From Alphaproteobacteria bacterium (GTDB taxonomy: Bacteria > Pseudomonadota > Alphaproteobacteria > Micavibrionales > UBA2020), in the NCBI GenBank assembly GCA_016794125.1, contig JAEUKT010000004.1, positions 259,460 through 323,459 of the forward strand: DNA of 64,000 nucleotides, given 5' to 3'. The notes below the pieces were generated by a model that worked only from the letters and a program-made list of their open reading frames with translations, ran no database searches and was not told where the DNA came from. Positions within the stretch are counted from its first letter, which is position 1. Each line of letters begins with the position of its first letter. Both the position numbers and the translations under genes were made by a program. This document shows positions 44,261-52,337 of this stretch, one piece after another.

Positions 44261-45625
44261 CTAAAGGTCGAAGCTGTCCATGAGGCGGGGGACTGTCGCA
44301 TCGAACTGCAGTTCTTTGTTGATGCGTGCCTTGAGGCTCTCGGTCGCAGCCGGCTCTCCATGCGTTACGAATATTCTTTTCGGCGCACTTGGAATAGCGC
44401 CTATCCACTCCAGAACTTCCTGAGAATCTGCGTGAGCTGACATGTTATCAAGCTTGACGACTTCGGCTTCCACTTTGTGGAGTGCACCGTGGATTTTAAT
44501 CTCCTTTTCGCCAGCAGCAAGGCGGGCGCCGCGCGTGCCGGCGGCTTGGAATCCCGCAAGCAGTATCGTGTTTTTCTGCCCTCCCATAAAACGCTTGAGA
44601 TGGTGCAATACTCGCCCACCCGTGGCCATGCCGCTTGCCGAAATGATAAAGGCAGGCATGTTAACCGTACTGTCATCAAGACGACGTGACTCTTCGCGGC
44701 TGCGAGTATAACTGGCGGTCGAGCACACTGCTCGAGCCAACTCTGGGGACAGGCGGTGGTCACTGGGGTGGATGTGCAACAGTTCCGATACGTCAATTGC
44801 CATGGGGCTGTCCAGGAATACCGGAAGATTTGAGGGTATCCTGCCTTCCGACTTGAGCTGGTGCAGGTAGAACAGCAGAAGTTGTGCCCGACCCACTGCA
44901 AAGGCCGGCGCTACTATGGAGCCACCTCGCGATACGGTTCTATTGATAACATCGGCAAGTTCTGTGGCGGGATCTGCAGCATCATGACTGCGGTCGCCAT
45001 AGGTCGACTCAACGACAAGATAATCTGCTCCTTGCGCAACAGAGGGAGCAACCATCATCGGGTCATTGGGCCTGCCCAGATCACCTGAAAACAGCAATGA
45101 AGTCGCGCCATCGTCGAGGCGCACACTTGCCGCGCCGAGGATGTGACCGGCCCGGAACAACGAAAATCCCAAAAAATTCCCCAGTGTGTGCCTGCGCCCC
45201 CAAGGTAATGGCCTGAAATAAGCAAGCGCAGCCTCTCCTTCCTCCTTAGTATAAAGGGGCAGCGGTGGCGTGTGCTTCGAAAACCCATGACGCAAGGCGT
45301 TGGCGGCGTCTTCCTCCTGCAGGAAACCTGAATCCGGAAGCAATATCGCGCAGAGATCGCGCGTCGCGTGAGAACAATAAATCGGTCCCTTGAAACCGTC
45401 CCTGATCATTCTCGGAATATATCCGCTGTGATCTATGTGCGCGTGCGTCAGAACGATGGCGCTAATGGAGGCTGGCGGCACCGGGAAAGGCTGCCAGTTG
45501 CGCAGACGGTCATCTTTCATTCCCTGAAACAAGCCACAATCAACGAGGTATCTTTTCCCATCGTCCTCAAGAAGATAACGCGATCCCGTCACCGTTCCCG
45601 TTGCACCAAGAAATGTTAGTTTCAA
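44261..45625 (-). CDS. MBL-fold/beta-CASP RNA-processing hydrolase
   Basis: 454 aa. The metallo-beta-lactamase signature T-H61-A-H63-I-D65-H66 is complete, with further metal ligands in FRAGHILGAA and LLFSGDLGRP. The beta-CASP insert contains motifs VVESTYGDR, APAFAVGRAQ, ISASGMATGGRVL and the C-terminal SAHADSQE and VTHGE. This is the CPSF-73/archaeal RNase family; in bacteria it acts as an exo- or endoribonuclease. In proteobacteria it is often found beside metal ATPases and anaerobic or NO genes (family knowledge). The start codon is ATG at 45625. Confidence 0.9.
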   Translation of the reverse strand: MKLTFLGATGTVTGSRYLLEDDGKRYLVDCGLFQGMKDDRLRNWQPFPVPPASISAIVLTHAHIDHSGYIPRMIRDGFKGPIYCSHATRDLCAILLPDSGFLQEEDAANALRHGFSKHTPPLPLYTKEEGEAALAYFRPLPWGRRHTLGNFLGFSLFRAGHILGAASVRLDDGATSLLFSGDLGRPNDPMMVAPSVAQGADYLVVESTYGDRSHDAADPATELADVINRTVSRGGSIVAPAFAVGRAQLLLFYLHQLKSEGRIPSNLPVFLDSPMAIDVSELLHIHPSDHRLSPELARAVCSTASYTRSREESRRLDDSTVNMPAFIISASGMATGGRVLHHLKRFMGGQKNTILLAGFQAAGTRGARLAAGEKEIKIHGALHKVEAEVVKLDNMSAHADSQEVLEWIGAIPSAPKRIFVTHGEPAATESLKARINKELQFDATVPRLMDSFDL

Positions 45626-45708
45626 CTGTGTCTCCTATGCTATAAGAACCCAACTCTTGTCTTTGGCCACATAATCCATGATGCGCTTAGCAATGAACCA
45701 ATTAAAGT

Positions 45709-47994
45709 TTATGCCTGCGCCTTAGTCTGGCCCTTTTGAGCGAACGCGCGATACATAAAGCCGACAAATGCAAACACGCCGATGCAAAAAACGACATCAC
45801 CTGGCACGCGCGCCCAAACAAGTGCCTGCATAACGGGTCTGTGCATAAACTCGGCCGAACGGGCGAAATGGTAGCCCTGTGAGATGCTGACGTAGGTCTG
45901 AAGCACCCCTTGAGGCAGCAACGAGAGAAGCGTCATCATTGCGAGGCCTATATTGAGTGACCAGAACGAAATCTTGAGCAGTTTTTCGTTCCACATAGCA
46001 GGGTTGGTAAGGCCCCGCATGCAATAGAGCGTCAATCCCAGCCCCAGCATGCCGTAGACGCCAAACAAGGCCGCATGGCCATGATTGGCGGTTGTGTTCA
46101 GCCCCTGCATGTAATAAAGGGCGATAGGGGGATTGATCAGGAAGCCGAACAAGCCTGCCCCGATCAGGTTCCAGAACAGCACGGCGGCAAAGAACTTGAA
46201 AGGCCAGTGGTAATTACGCTCCCAGACTGCCTCATTTTCAACCTTATATCTGGCATAGGCCTCAAAACCGACAACGAGCAGGGGGACAACCTCAAGTGCC
46301 GATATCATCGCGCCTACGGCAATAACCGATGTCGGAGTCCCGCTAAAATAAAGATGATGGAGAGTTCCGAGCACGCCGCCGAACAGGAAGATGATTGTGG
46401 CAAACAGCACCATCACGGTTGCAGTGGATGTCCTCAATATGCCCATCCGAACGAAAAGCAGCGAGATAATGGCAGTGGCAAAAACCTCGAATATGCCTTC
46501 GACCCAAAGGTGTACGACCCACCAGCGCCAATATTCCATGATCGAGATATGCGTATGCTGCCCCCACATCAAGCCCGCTGCATACAGCAGCCCGATAGCA
46601 ACCGCCGATACCAGCACAAGATAAATAAGCGACTTGCCGCCTTTTTGAAGCAGCACGGGCCACAATCCGCGCACGACCAGACCAACCCATAGGAATAGAC
46701 CGACGGTGAGGAAAATCTGCCAGAAACGGCCCAGATCTACATATTCGTAGCCCTGATGCCCGAACCAGAAGTTCGTTGTGAGGTTGCCAAAGAAACGGTG
46801 AACTGCCGCCCATTGACCGGCAAATGAACCTGCGACGATGATGATAAGGCTAATAAAGAGAAAATTGACTCCGAACCGCTGGAATTTCGGATCGCGCCCG
46901 CCCAGCATGGGGGCGACATAAAGCCCGGTTGCGAGCCAAGCGGTCGCAATCCAGAGCACTGCAAGTTGCGTGTGCCAGGTACGCGTCACCGCATAGGGCA
47001 GATATTCGGCGAAGGGTAACCCGTAAAGGCCTTGGCCCTCGACCGCATAATGAGCCGTGACGATGCCGAGGAATACCTGACCCAGAAACATTGCGCTAAC
47101 AAGCCAGAAGTATTTTGACGTCGCCTTCATCGACGGGGTGATCGTAGTGCTATCCAGTATATCGGCCTTTGCGATGCCCTCTTCGGGCACTAATTCCTGA
47201 CGCCAAATATCATATTGCTTCGCGTAATAGGCAATCAACGCGCCCGCAGCGGCCAGCAAAAGGAAAACAGAGGCGATGCTCCACAAAAGGGTTCCCGGGG
47301 TGGGGGTATTCCCGACGAGAGGCTCATGTGGCCAGTTGCTCGTATAGGTAATATCGAGGCCGGGGCGATTGGTCGTTGCACCCCAGGCAGTCCAGAAATA
47401 GAACGCAGAAAGCTGTTTTGCTTCTTTCTTTCCGAGCAGGCCATGAACGGGAAAGGCATAATCCCTGCGCAGGTCCAGCGACGCCGCATCGCTGCCCTCG
47501 TACAGGCTTGTGAAATGCGATTCAACCTGTTTGATCGCCTGGGCGCGCATGTTGCTGACCGAAATTGTCCCGGTATGGGGATCAAAGGTGTTGGAGCGCA
47601 TTTCTTCTTGCAGCTCGGCCTTTTGCAGTGCCCCATTTTGTTCCGGCGAAAGGCCGACGATTTGTTTTTTCAATTTAAGGGCAAGCAGTGCCTCGGCCTC
47701 GCGGTGGAGCCAGTCCGCGCTCCAGTCCGGCGCAAGATAGCTACCATGCCCCCAGATTGAGCCCTGTTGCATTCCGCCGATCGATTGCCAGACATTCTGA
47801 CCGTTTTCGATGTCGCTGCGCGTATAAAGTACTTCGCCGGAAGCCGATGTAACGGTCGTTGGAATAGGAGGGGCCTTTTGGTAAATCTCTGCGCCAAGAT
47901 ACAGTAAAAGACCGAACATGATGACCATGCCTGCAGTCAGGATCAGCCAAAGCCTTTTAATGCTGAAAGTTTGCTTGTAGGTTTCCATGATCAC
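45709..47994 (-). CDS. norB: Quinol-dependent nitric oxide reductase
   Basis: 761-aa single-subunit qNOR, longer than cytochrome-c-dependent NorB because the NorC-like domain is fused at the N-terminus. It reduces NO to N2O in the inner membrane using quinol. TM1 is RLWLILTAGMVIMFGLLLYL; then a periplasmic domain (GQNVWQSIGGMQQGSIWGHG) and twelve helices of the heme-copper oxidase type with conserved His (TAHYAVEG, RTWHTQLAVLW, VHLWVEGIFEV, GTLHHLYFSG, TTANHGHAALFGVYGM). GTG at 47994 has AGGGGA at ideal spacing; ATG at 47988 is an alternative. Confidence 0.94.
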   Translation of the reverse strand: MIMETYKQTFSIKRLWLILTAGMVIMFGLLLYLGAEIYQKAPPIPTTVTSASGEVLYTRSDIENGQNVWQSIGGMQQGSIWGHGSYLAPDWSADWLHREAEALLALKLKKQIVGLSPEQNGALQKAELQEEMRSNTFDPHTGTISVSNMRAQAIKQVESHFTSLYEGSDAASLDLRRDYAFPVHGLLGKKEAKQLSAFYFWTAWGATTNRPGLDITYTSNWPHEPLVGNTPTPGTLLWSIASVFLLLAAAGALIAYYAKQYDIWRQELVPEEGIAKADILDSTTITPSMKATSKYFWLVSAMFLGQVFLGIVTAHYAVEGQGLYGLPFAEYLPYAVTRTWHTQLAVLWIATAWLATGLYVAPMLGGRDPKFQRFGVNFLFISLIIIVAGSFAGQWAAVHRFFGNLTTNFWFGHQGYEYVDLGRFWQIFLTVGLFLWVGLVVRGLWPVLLQKGGKSLIYLVLVSAVAIGLLYAAGLMWGQHTHISIMEYWRWWVVHLWVEGIFEVFATAIISLLFVRMGILRTSTATVMVLFATIIFLFGGVLGTLHHLYFSGTPTSVIAVGAMISALEVVPLLVVGFEAYARYKVENEAVWERNYHWPFKFFAAVLFWNLIGAGLFGFLINPPIALYYMQGLNTTANHGHAALFGVYGMLGLGLTLYCMRGLTNPAMWNEKLLKISFWSLNIGLAMMTLLSLLPQGVLQTYVSISQGYHFARSAEFMHRPVMQALVWARVPGDVVFCIGVFAFVGFMYRAFAQKGQTKAQA

Positions 47995-48050
47995 GCATTC
48001 CCCTTACGTCGAATTTTTGTATTATAGTTAAAATACTGTTGAACGCCAGT

Positions 48051-48065
48051 TTCGATATGATTGAA
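48051..48065. promoter_or_regulatory. 15-bp dyad upstream of norB
   Basis: TTCGATATGATTGAA fits TTCnATnnnATnGAA and lies about 57-71 nt upstream of the norB start, between norB and the cytochrome gene. It resembles, but does not match, the FNR/DNR box; it could be an operator. Confidence 0.3.
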
Positions 48066-48093
48066 CAATGGCGGCGATACAAACAAGAACGCC

Positions 48094-48633
48094 CTATTCT
48101 TCTCTGTTTTTTGGAAAAAATATCATAAATCTTGCTAATGGTCGTTTGAAAAGAAACAGATAACTGACATGCAGCCCAACAAATAGAAGCAGCAGGTTGG
48201 CAAAAAATTCATGTGTTTCTTCCAAGGCTTCGCTCATAAAGCTCTTATCCTTGTTATGATCCCCCTTGTCATCAGCATAAGCGATTGAAACCAATTCTGT
48301 ATTTGCAAGACCGATGGATTTCCCTTTGTCCATCGCTACACCGGTCAAGGTAGCAGCCATCAGGCTGAGCGCGATGCCGAGCATAAACGTCTTGGTAATA
48401 GCGGGATGTGAAAAAGCATTTGATAGATTCAGGCCTTCAAAAGAAGGATAGAAACGCATGAGGCCGACATGCGGATTGCCGCTGAGCGCCCATAACAAAC
48501 GTAACGCAATGACTGCGGCGACCCCGTACCCTAGCCATGAATGAATAAGCCCAAAATCGCCTGTCAGATAAGCGAGCATGGAAAGGGCGGCAAGTATCGC
48601 GTGATAAATACGGATGCGATGTATAATGCTCAT
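48094..48633 (-). CDS. Cytochrome b561-family membrane protein
   Basis: 179 aa with four hydrophobic helices. Candidate heme ligands are His in RIRIYHAILAALS, LIHSWLGYG, EETHEFFANLLLLFVGLHVSYL, matching the cytochrome b561 (COG3658-like) pattern. The loop between helices 3 and 4 is charged and periplasmic. It precedes norB by 100 nt on the same strand and may share its transcript; a quinol-linked role in NO or metal stress is inference. Confidence 0.82.
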   Translation of the reverse strand: MSIIHRIRIYHAILAALSMLAYLTGDFGLIHSWLGYGVAAVIALRLLWALSGNPHVGLMRFYPSFEGLNLSNAFSHPAITKTFMLGIALSLMAATLTGVAMDKGKSIGLANTELVSIAYADDKGDHNKDKSFMSEALEETHEFFANLLLLFVGLHVSYLFLFKRPLARFMIFFPKNREE

Positions 48634-48777
48634 CTCATCTCCCTATGCATTCATCAACGGAGCTGTAAACAGATGTCTTCGTCATGCACAAAAAAATTCT
48701 AGTGTGTGATCTTGCTAGGGATAAATCATTTGGGCACAAAGACCAACTCCGCGACAAACGACGTGCAGTCGTCTCCC

Positions 48778-48795
48778 AAAAGTGTGTAAGAGCTA
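48778..48795. repeat. Island-junction-like short repeat
   Basis: aaagtgtgtaagagcta matches the repeat pair at 37180-37200 and 51998-52020 over 15-17 nt and lies between the cytochrome and the ars operon. It looks like the scar of a further insertion at the same kind of end. Confidence 0.45.
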
Positions 48796-48857
48796 GCCAA
48801 AACGCCAAAAATAATGCTTTTGTAATCTTTGGTCATTCTTTTATCCTTTTAACTCAT

Positions 48858-50627
48858 TCACGCTGCCTTTTCAAAATGCGCCGACAGCAGCAGCAATCGT
48901 TCAACCCCGATAGGTTCTTTCTTAAGAAGCGGCACAACCGCATATCGTTTTGCGTGTTGCTTTGCCACTGCTTCGATTTCCTTCAGCTCGTTATGCGCCC
49001 GTTGGCGCAGAAGGGGCGAATGGGGATGGGCGGCGGCGATGCTGTTATTGATAATCCATGCCCACGGCTCTATGCCAGCACGGCGCAAATCCGCCTGCAA
49101 ATTGGCGGCTTCCAGCACTGGAGTCGTTTCAGCCAGTGTCACCAGCAGAACCTTGGTCTGCTTCTCGTCCTGGAGGCGCATCATGGGCGTGGTCACGCGC
49201 ATGTTCTTGTCGCTCATTTGACGCTTGATTTCGCGATGATATGCGCCGGTTGCATCCAATAAAAGCAAAGTATGGCCTGTCGGCGCGGTGTCCATCACGA
49301 CAAACTTCTCGCCAGCCTCGCGGATGATCCGCGAGAAGGCCTGAAATACGGCGATTTCCTCGGTACAGGGGGAGCGCAGGTCCTCCTCCAGCAGGGCGCG
49401 CCCTGCTGCATCCAATTTCGCTCCCTTTGTCTCAAGGACATGCTGCCTGTAACGCTCGGTTTCCGCATGGGGGTCTATACGGCTGACAGTAAGATTGTCG
49501 AGAGTTCCGTTCAGCGTTTCGGATAAATGGGCGGCAGGGTCTGAGGTCGTCAGGTGGACGGGAAGGCCGCGATGCGCCAATTCCACGGCGACCGCCGCCG
49601 CAAGCGTCGTTTTCCCGACGCCGCCCTTGCCCATCAGCATGACAAGGCCGTGCTTGTCGGCTGCGATGGTGTCCACCAGAGACGAAAGACTCGGTTCATT
49701 GACCGTGATTTTCTGGTCTTCGGTCACAAAAGCCTGAGGCGTCGCCTCGACCAGCAAGTGCCGCAGGGCATCCAAGCCAACGAGATTGAAGGGCTTGAGA
49801 GCGACATTATCGCAGGGCAAAGGTTTCAGAACCTCGGGTAGCGTATTCAGCACTTCCTGCTCACGCGCACAAATGGCCGCGGCAAGCGGGTCAAGCGCGG
49901 CTTCGCTTTGAGGCAAAACCCCGTTGATAACTAGATATTGCTGTGAAAGTCCGATTTTGGCGAGTTCCTCATGCGTCCGCGCGACTTCGCGCAAAGTGGA
50001 TTGCTGGGCGCGGGCGACGAGTATCAGCCGTGTCCGGAGCGGGTCGGCAAGGGCTTCTACCGCGTGTCCGTACTGGTCGCGTTGTTTTTCCAACCCAGCC
50101 AGCGGCCCAAGGCATGAGGCATCGCCTTTACCTTCCTCCAGAAAACCGCTCCACGCTCCCGGCAGTTGCAGCAGCCGGATAGTGTGGCCTGTGGGGGCAG
50201 TATCAAAGATTATATGGTCGTAATCGGTCGTCAGGGCTGCGGCCGTCAGCAGTGCCGTGAACTCGTCAAAAGCTGCAATCTCGGTGGTGCAAGCGCCGGA
50301 CAGCTGCTCTTCAATGCCCTTTACAACGGCATCGGGCAATACGCCGCGCACAGGCCCGACAATGCGGTCGCGGTAAGCCTGTGCCGCCGCCTGCGGGTCG
50401 ATTTCCAGAGCTGACAAACGGTCAACAGTGGGAACTGCCGTAATCTTGTTGCCAATGGTGATGCCGAAAACCTGCCCTACGTTGGATGCAGGGTCGGTAC
50501 TCACCAGCAATACCCGCTTTCCCGCTTCAGCAAGTTGAATGGCAGTGGCGCAGGCTATCGACGTTTTGCCAACACCGCCTTTGCCGGTAAAGAATAAGAA
50601 GCGAGGCGGTTGTTCAAGAAATTTCAT
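48858..50627 (-). CDS. arsA: Arsenite-transport ATPase ArsA
   Basis: 589 aa, tandem ATPase with two P-loops (FTGKGGVGKTS near residue 15 and LMGKGGVGKTT near residue 334) and two DTAPTGHT motifs. The three metalloid-binding cysteines (C113, C172, C421) are all present at the spacing of the enterobacterial protein. ArsA works with the arsenite permease ArsB and receives As(III) from ArsD. The start is the ATG at 50627, preceded by GGGGA. It is the last gene of the arsRCDA operon; no ArsB or Acr3 follows. Confidence 0.95.
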   Translation of the reverse strand: MKFLEQPPRFLFFTGKGGVGKTSIACATAIQLAEAGKRVLLVSTDPASNVGQVFGITIGNKITAVPTVDRLSALEIDPQAAAQAYRDRIVGPVRGVLPDAVVKGIEEQLSGACTTEIAAFDEFTALLTAAALTTDYDHIIFDTAPTGHTIRLLQLPGAWSGFLEEGKGDASCLGPLAGLEKQRDQYGHAVEALADPLRTRLILVARAQQSTLREVARTHEELAKIGLSQQYLVINGVLPQSEAALDPLAAAICAREQEVLNTLPEVLKPLPCDNVALKPFNLVGLDALRHLLVEATPQAFVTEDQKITVNEPSLSSLVDTIAADKHGLVMLMGKGGVGKTTLAAAVAVELAHRGLPVHLTTSDPAAHLSETLNGTLDNLTVSRIDPHAETERYRQHVLETKGAKLDAAGRALLEEDLRSPCTEEIAVFQAFSRIIREAGEKFVVMDTAPTGHTLLLLDATGAYHREIKRQMSDKNMRVTTPMMRLQDEKQTKVLLVTLAETTPVLEAANLQADLRRAGIEPWAWIINNSIAAAHPHSPLLRQRAHNELKEIEAVAKQHAKRYAVVPLLKKEPIGVERLLLLSAHFEKAA

Positions 50628-50647
50628 GGCAATCCCCAATGTTCGGT

Positions 50648-51010
50648 TTAGCAGCAGCTTTTTGTGGAGCAGCAGGACTCAGCAGGCTTGCTTTCATCCG
50701 AAACCTGCGCGATGCCAGCCCAGCGCGCCAGTTCAGCGCGTTGCGGATAGCGTCCGGCCAAGGCGACTTCACCGTCCACCAGAACCAGCGGCAGCGATTC
50801 CTGTCCGGAGCGTTCCAGGAACCCTTTTACCGAAGCGTTTTCGGCAAAGGCCATCGGCTGCTGCGCCAGATTAAAGCGCTCGATCTTCGCGCCGTTTTCC
50901 TTTGCCCATGACACGTCGGCGGCAAAGGACACCAATGCCTGTTCGACATCTACACCACAAACGCCTGTGCTGCAGCAAAGAGCGGGGTCAAATATCTGGA
51001 TTTTTTTCAT
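50648..51010 (-). CDS. arsD: Arsenical metallochaperone ArsD
   Basis: 120 aa. The As(III)-binding cysteines C12, C13 and C18 are seen in PALCCSTGVCG, and the C-terminus carries two further pairs (SCCSTKSCC). Delivers As(III) to ArsA and can act as a weak repressor. Thioredoxin-like fold. Start at the ATG at 51010 with AAGGAG upstream. The gap to arsA is 20 nt and to arsC 32 nt. Confidence 0.95.
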   Translation of the reverse strand: MKKIQIFDPALCCSTGVCGVDVEQALVSFAADVSWAKENGAKIERFNLAQQPMAFAENASVKGFLERSGQESLPLVLVDGEVALAGRYPQRAELARWAGIAQVSDESKPAESCCSTKSCC

Positions 51011-51042
51011 GTTACTTCTCCTTCCGGGGTTGCAATTTTCTT

Positions 51043-51522
51043 TCAAGCTTCGAGTAAACCAATTTTGTCCATTTCAGCTTTCAGCCGTTGCGGGTCGTTT
51101 TTCAGTTGCGCAAGCGGCAGGGCAAGGAAAGCCTCGATACGGGCGCGGAGTATGCGGTAAGCCTTCATAAAGGCCGCATCGATTTCCGTGTCCGTGCCTG
51201 TCGCATGGGCGGGGTCTTCAACACCCCAATGGCTACGCAGTACCTTGCCAAGATAGACCGGGCAGGTTTCGCCCGCCGCGCTGGAACATACGGTGATCGT
51301 CACATCCGGCGTCAGGGGCAGGTTATCCCATGATTTGCTATGATAACCCTCAGTGGAAATCCCTTCGCGGGCCAGCAGCGCCAAAGACCGTGGGTGAACC
51401 TGTCCGGTCGGCTTGCTGCCAGCGCTCATTGCCGTCCACCTTTCGGGGGCAAGATGATTGAAGGTCGCTTCCGCAAGGATGGAGCGGCAGGAGTTTCCGG
51501 TGCAGAGAAAGAGCACGTTCAT
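51043..51522 (-). CDS. arsC: Arsenate reductase (low-molecular-weight phosphatase family)
   Basis: 159 aa, thioredoxin-coupled type. The P-loop C7-TGNSC-R13 binds arsenate; C79 and C87 (ITVCSSAAGETCPVYLG) are the shuttle cysteines. Reduces As(V) to As(III). The unusual extra Cys12 in the loop is typical of this family. It is the second gene of the operon, 21 nt before arsR's stop on the same transcript. Confidence 0.94.
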   Translation of the reverse strand: MNVLFLCTGNSCRSILAEATFNHLAPERWTAMSAGSKPTGQVHPRSLALLAREGISTEGYHSKSWDNLPLTPDVTITVCSSAAGETCPVYLGKVLRSHWGVEDPAHATGTDTEIDAAFMKAYRILRARIEAFLALPLAQLKNDPQRLKAEMDKIGLLEA

Positions 51523-51543
51523 AATTAAAGCCTATTTCCTTGA

Positions 51544-51888
51544 TTATTTACAGCAGAGAACTTTATGAGGTTCGATTGCCTTGTTTCGGGTGCAACATTC
51601 TGCGAACAAAAAACCCAGCAGTTCCTGTAAAACCTCAGTATTCGCGGAATACCAAAGGAACGTTCCTTCGCGGCGTACCTTTACCAGCCCCTCGTTTTTT
51701 AGTTTTTCCAAGTGATGCGACAGCGTGGAGTTGGGTATGGACAATTCGCTTCCAATCTCTCCGACTATCATACCCTCGGGATGGTTCTTTAAAAGCAGCC
51801 TCACAATCCTCAATCGTGCCTCCGTTCCCATTGCGGAGAGCATGTCGGCGTAGCGGGCGATCAGTTCTGAGTCTTTTTGTTTAGGCAT
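51544..51888 (-). CDS. arsR: ArsR-family arsenic-responsive repressor
   Basis: 114-aa winged-helix repressor (IVGEIGSELSIPNSTLSHHLEKL). The metalloid-sensing cysteines are at the C-terminal end (C98, C99 in AECCTRN and C112, C113 in VLCCK), as in the Acidithiobacillus-type ArsR rather than the E. coli type with Cys in the DNA helix. The ATG at 51888 is preferred because an operator-like inverted repeat (51902-51923) lies directly upstream; an in-frame start at 51939 would put it inside the gene. Confidence 0.9.
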   Translation of the reverse strand: MPKQKDSELIARYADMLSAMGTEARLRIVRLLLKNHPEGMIVGEIGSELSIPNSTLSHHLEKLKNEGLVKVRREGTFLWYSANTEVLQELLGFLFAECCTRNKAIEPHKVLCCK

Positions 51889-51901
51889 GTGTTTATATCC
51901 G

Positions 51902-51923
51902 TATTTCTGCGATAATCGAAATA
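51902..51923. promoter_or_regulatory. Likely ArsR operator
   Basis: TATTTC (51902-51907) and GAAATA (51918-51923) form a 6-bp inverted repeat with a 10-nt centre, 14 nt before the arsR start, in the promoter region. Imperfect further arms (GACTTT/AAAG) lie just upstream. Confidence 0.5.
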
Positions 51924-51991
51924 TAGACTTTGGATGCAAAGAGTCAATCTAATCCGGCCAAGATTGGGAATGGCGGGCGTGAAAATAGCGG

Positions 51992-52117
51992 GAAAAGTGT
52001 GTAAGAAGTGTGTAAGAGCTATCTCGCTGAATTATAAGGCCGAATAGCACGCACTAGTTTTTGGGACTAGCGACACCAAAAGCCCCTGAAAAATAACGCA
52101 GAAAATACAATGATAAA
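51992..52117. repeat. Island-end direct repeat, copy C flank
   Basis: The 126 nt next to the CCA end of tRNA-Ser match 37173-37298 without gaps. They contain the tgtgtaagaagtgtgtaag pair and the anticodon-arm mimic CTAGT...ACTAG at 52054-52070. Marks the right end of the island. Confidence 0.85.
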
Positions 52118-52207
52118 TGGCGGACAGGGCGAGATTCGAACTCGCGATAGGATTGCTCCTATTCTAGTTTTCGAGACTAGCGCCTTCAACCGCTCGGCCA
52201 CCTGTCC
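52118..52207 (-). tRNA. tRNA-Ser (anticodon CGA)
   Basis: 90 nt read on the minus strand. The acceptor stem GGACAGG/CCTGTCC, D arm with GGCCGAGCGGTTGAAGGC, anticodon loop CTCGAAA giving CGA, long variable arm (ATAGG/CCTAT), T stem GCGAG/CTCGC with loop TTCGAAT, discriminator G and encoded CCA. It is the integration target of the island to its left; its 3' half differs from the two remnants in the T stem. Confidence 0.96.
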
Positions 52208-52337
52208 TCTCGATAGGCCGGAAACATAGCAGAAAGAGCCGATTCCGGTAAAGTCTTTGTTTTTGGAAGGTTTTTCAAGGATTCCAAGGAATTTCCGGCC
52301 GCCGTCGTCTAATCTTGGGAAATCAAGGGAGGTTTTT

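Larger units (their letters stand above)
35396..52117. mobile_element. Accreted genomic island at tRNA-Ser(CGA)
   Basis: The island lies between copy A of the tRNA 3' half (35424) and the intact tRNA-Ser gene (52118-52207). Copy B at 37299-37400 divides it into a 1.9-kb unit (one HEAT-like gene) and a 14.8-kb unit (unknown genes, metal ATPase, MBL hydrolase, NorB, cytochrome b, arsRCDA). B and the intact tRNA share the same 126-bp left flank, so two elements probably inserted in tandem at the same site. A tgtgtaag repeat pair sits at the junctions. No integrase or excisionase gene is visible, so it must have been mobilised in trans or have decayed. Confidence 0.72.

Noticed and set aside
43974..44408. 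144-codon minus frame overlapping the end of the MBL gene
   Set aside because: Different frame to the strongly supported MBL gene, no start signal.
48684..49262. 192-codon plus frame overlapping the end of arsA
   Set aside because: Most of it is antisense to arsA; no coding bias in the unique part.
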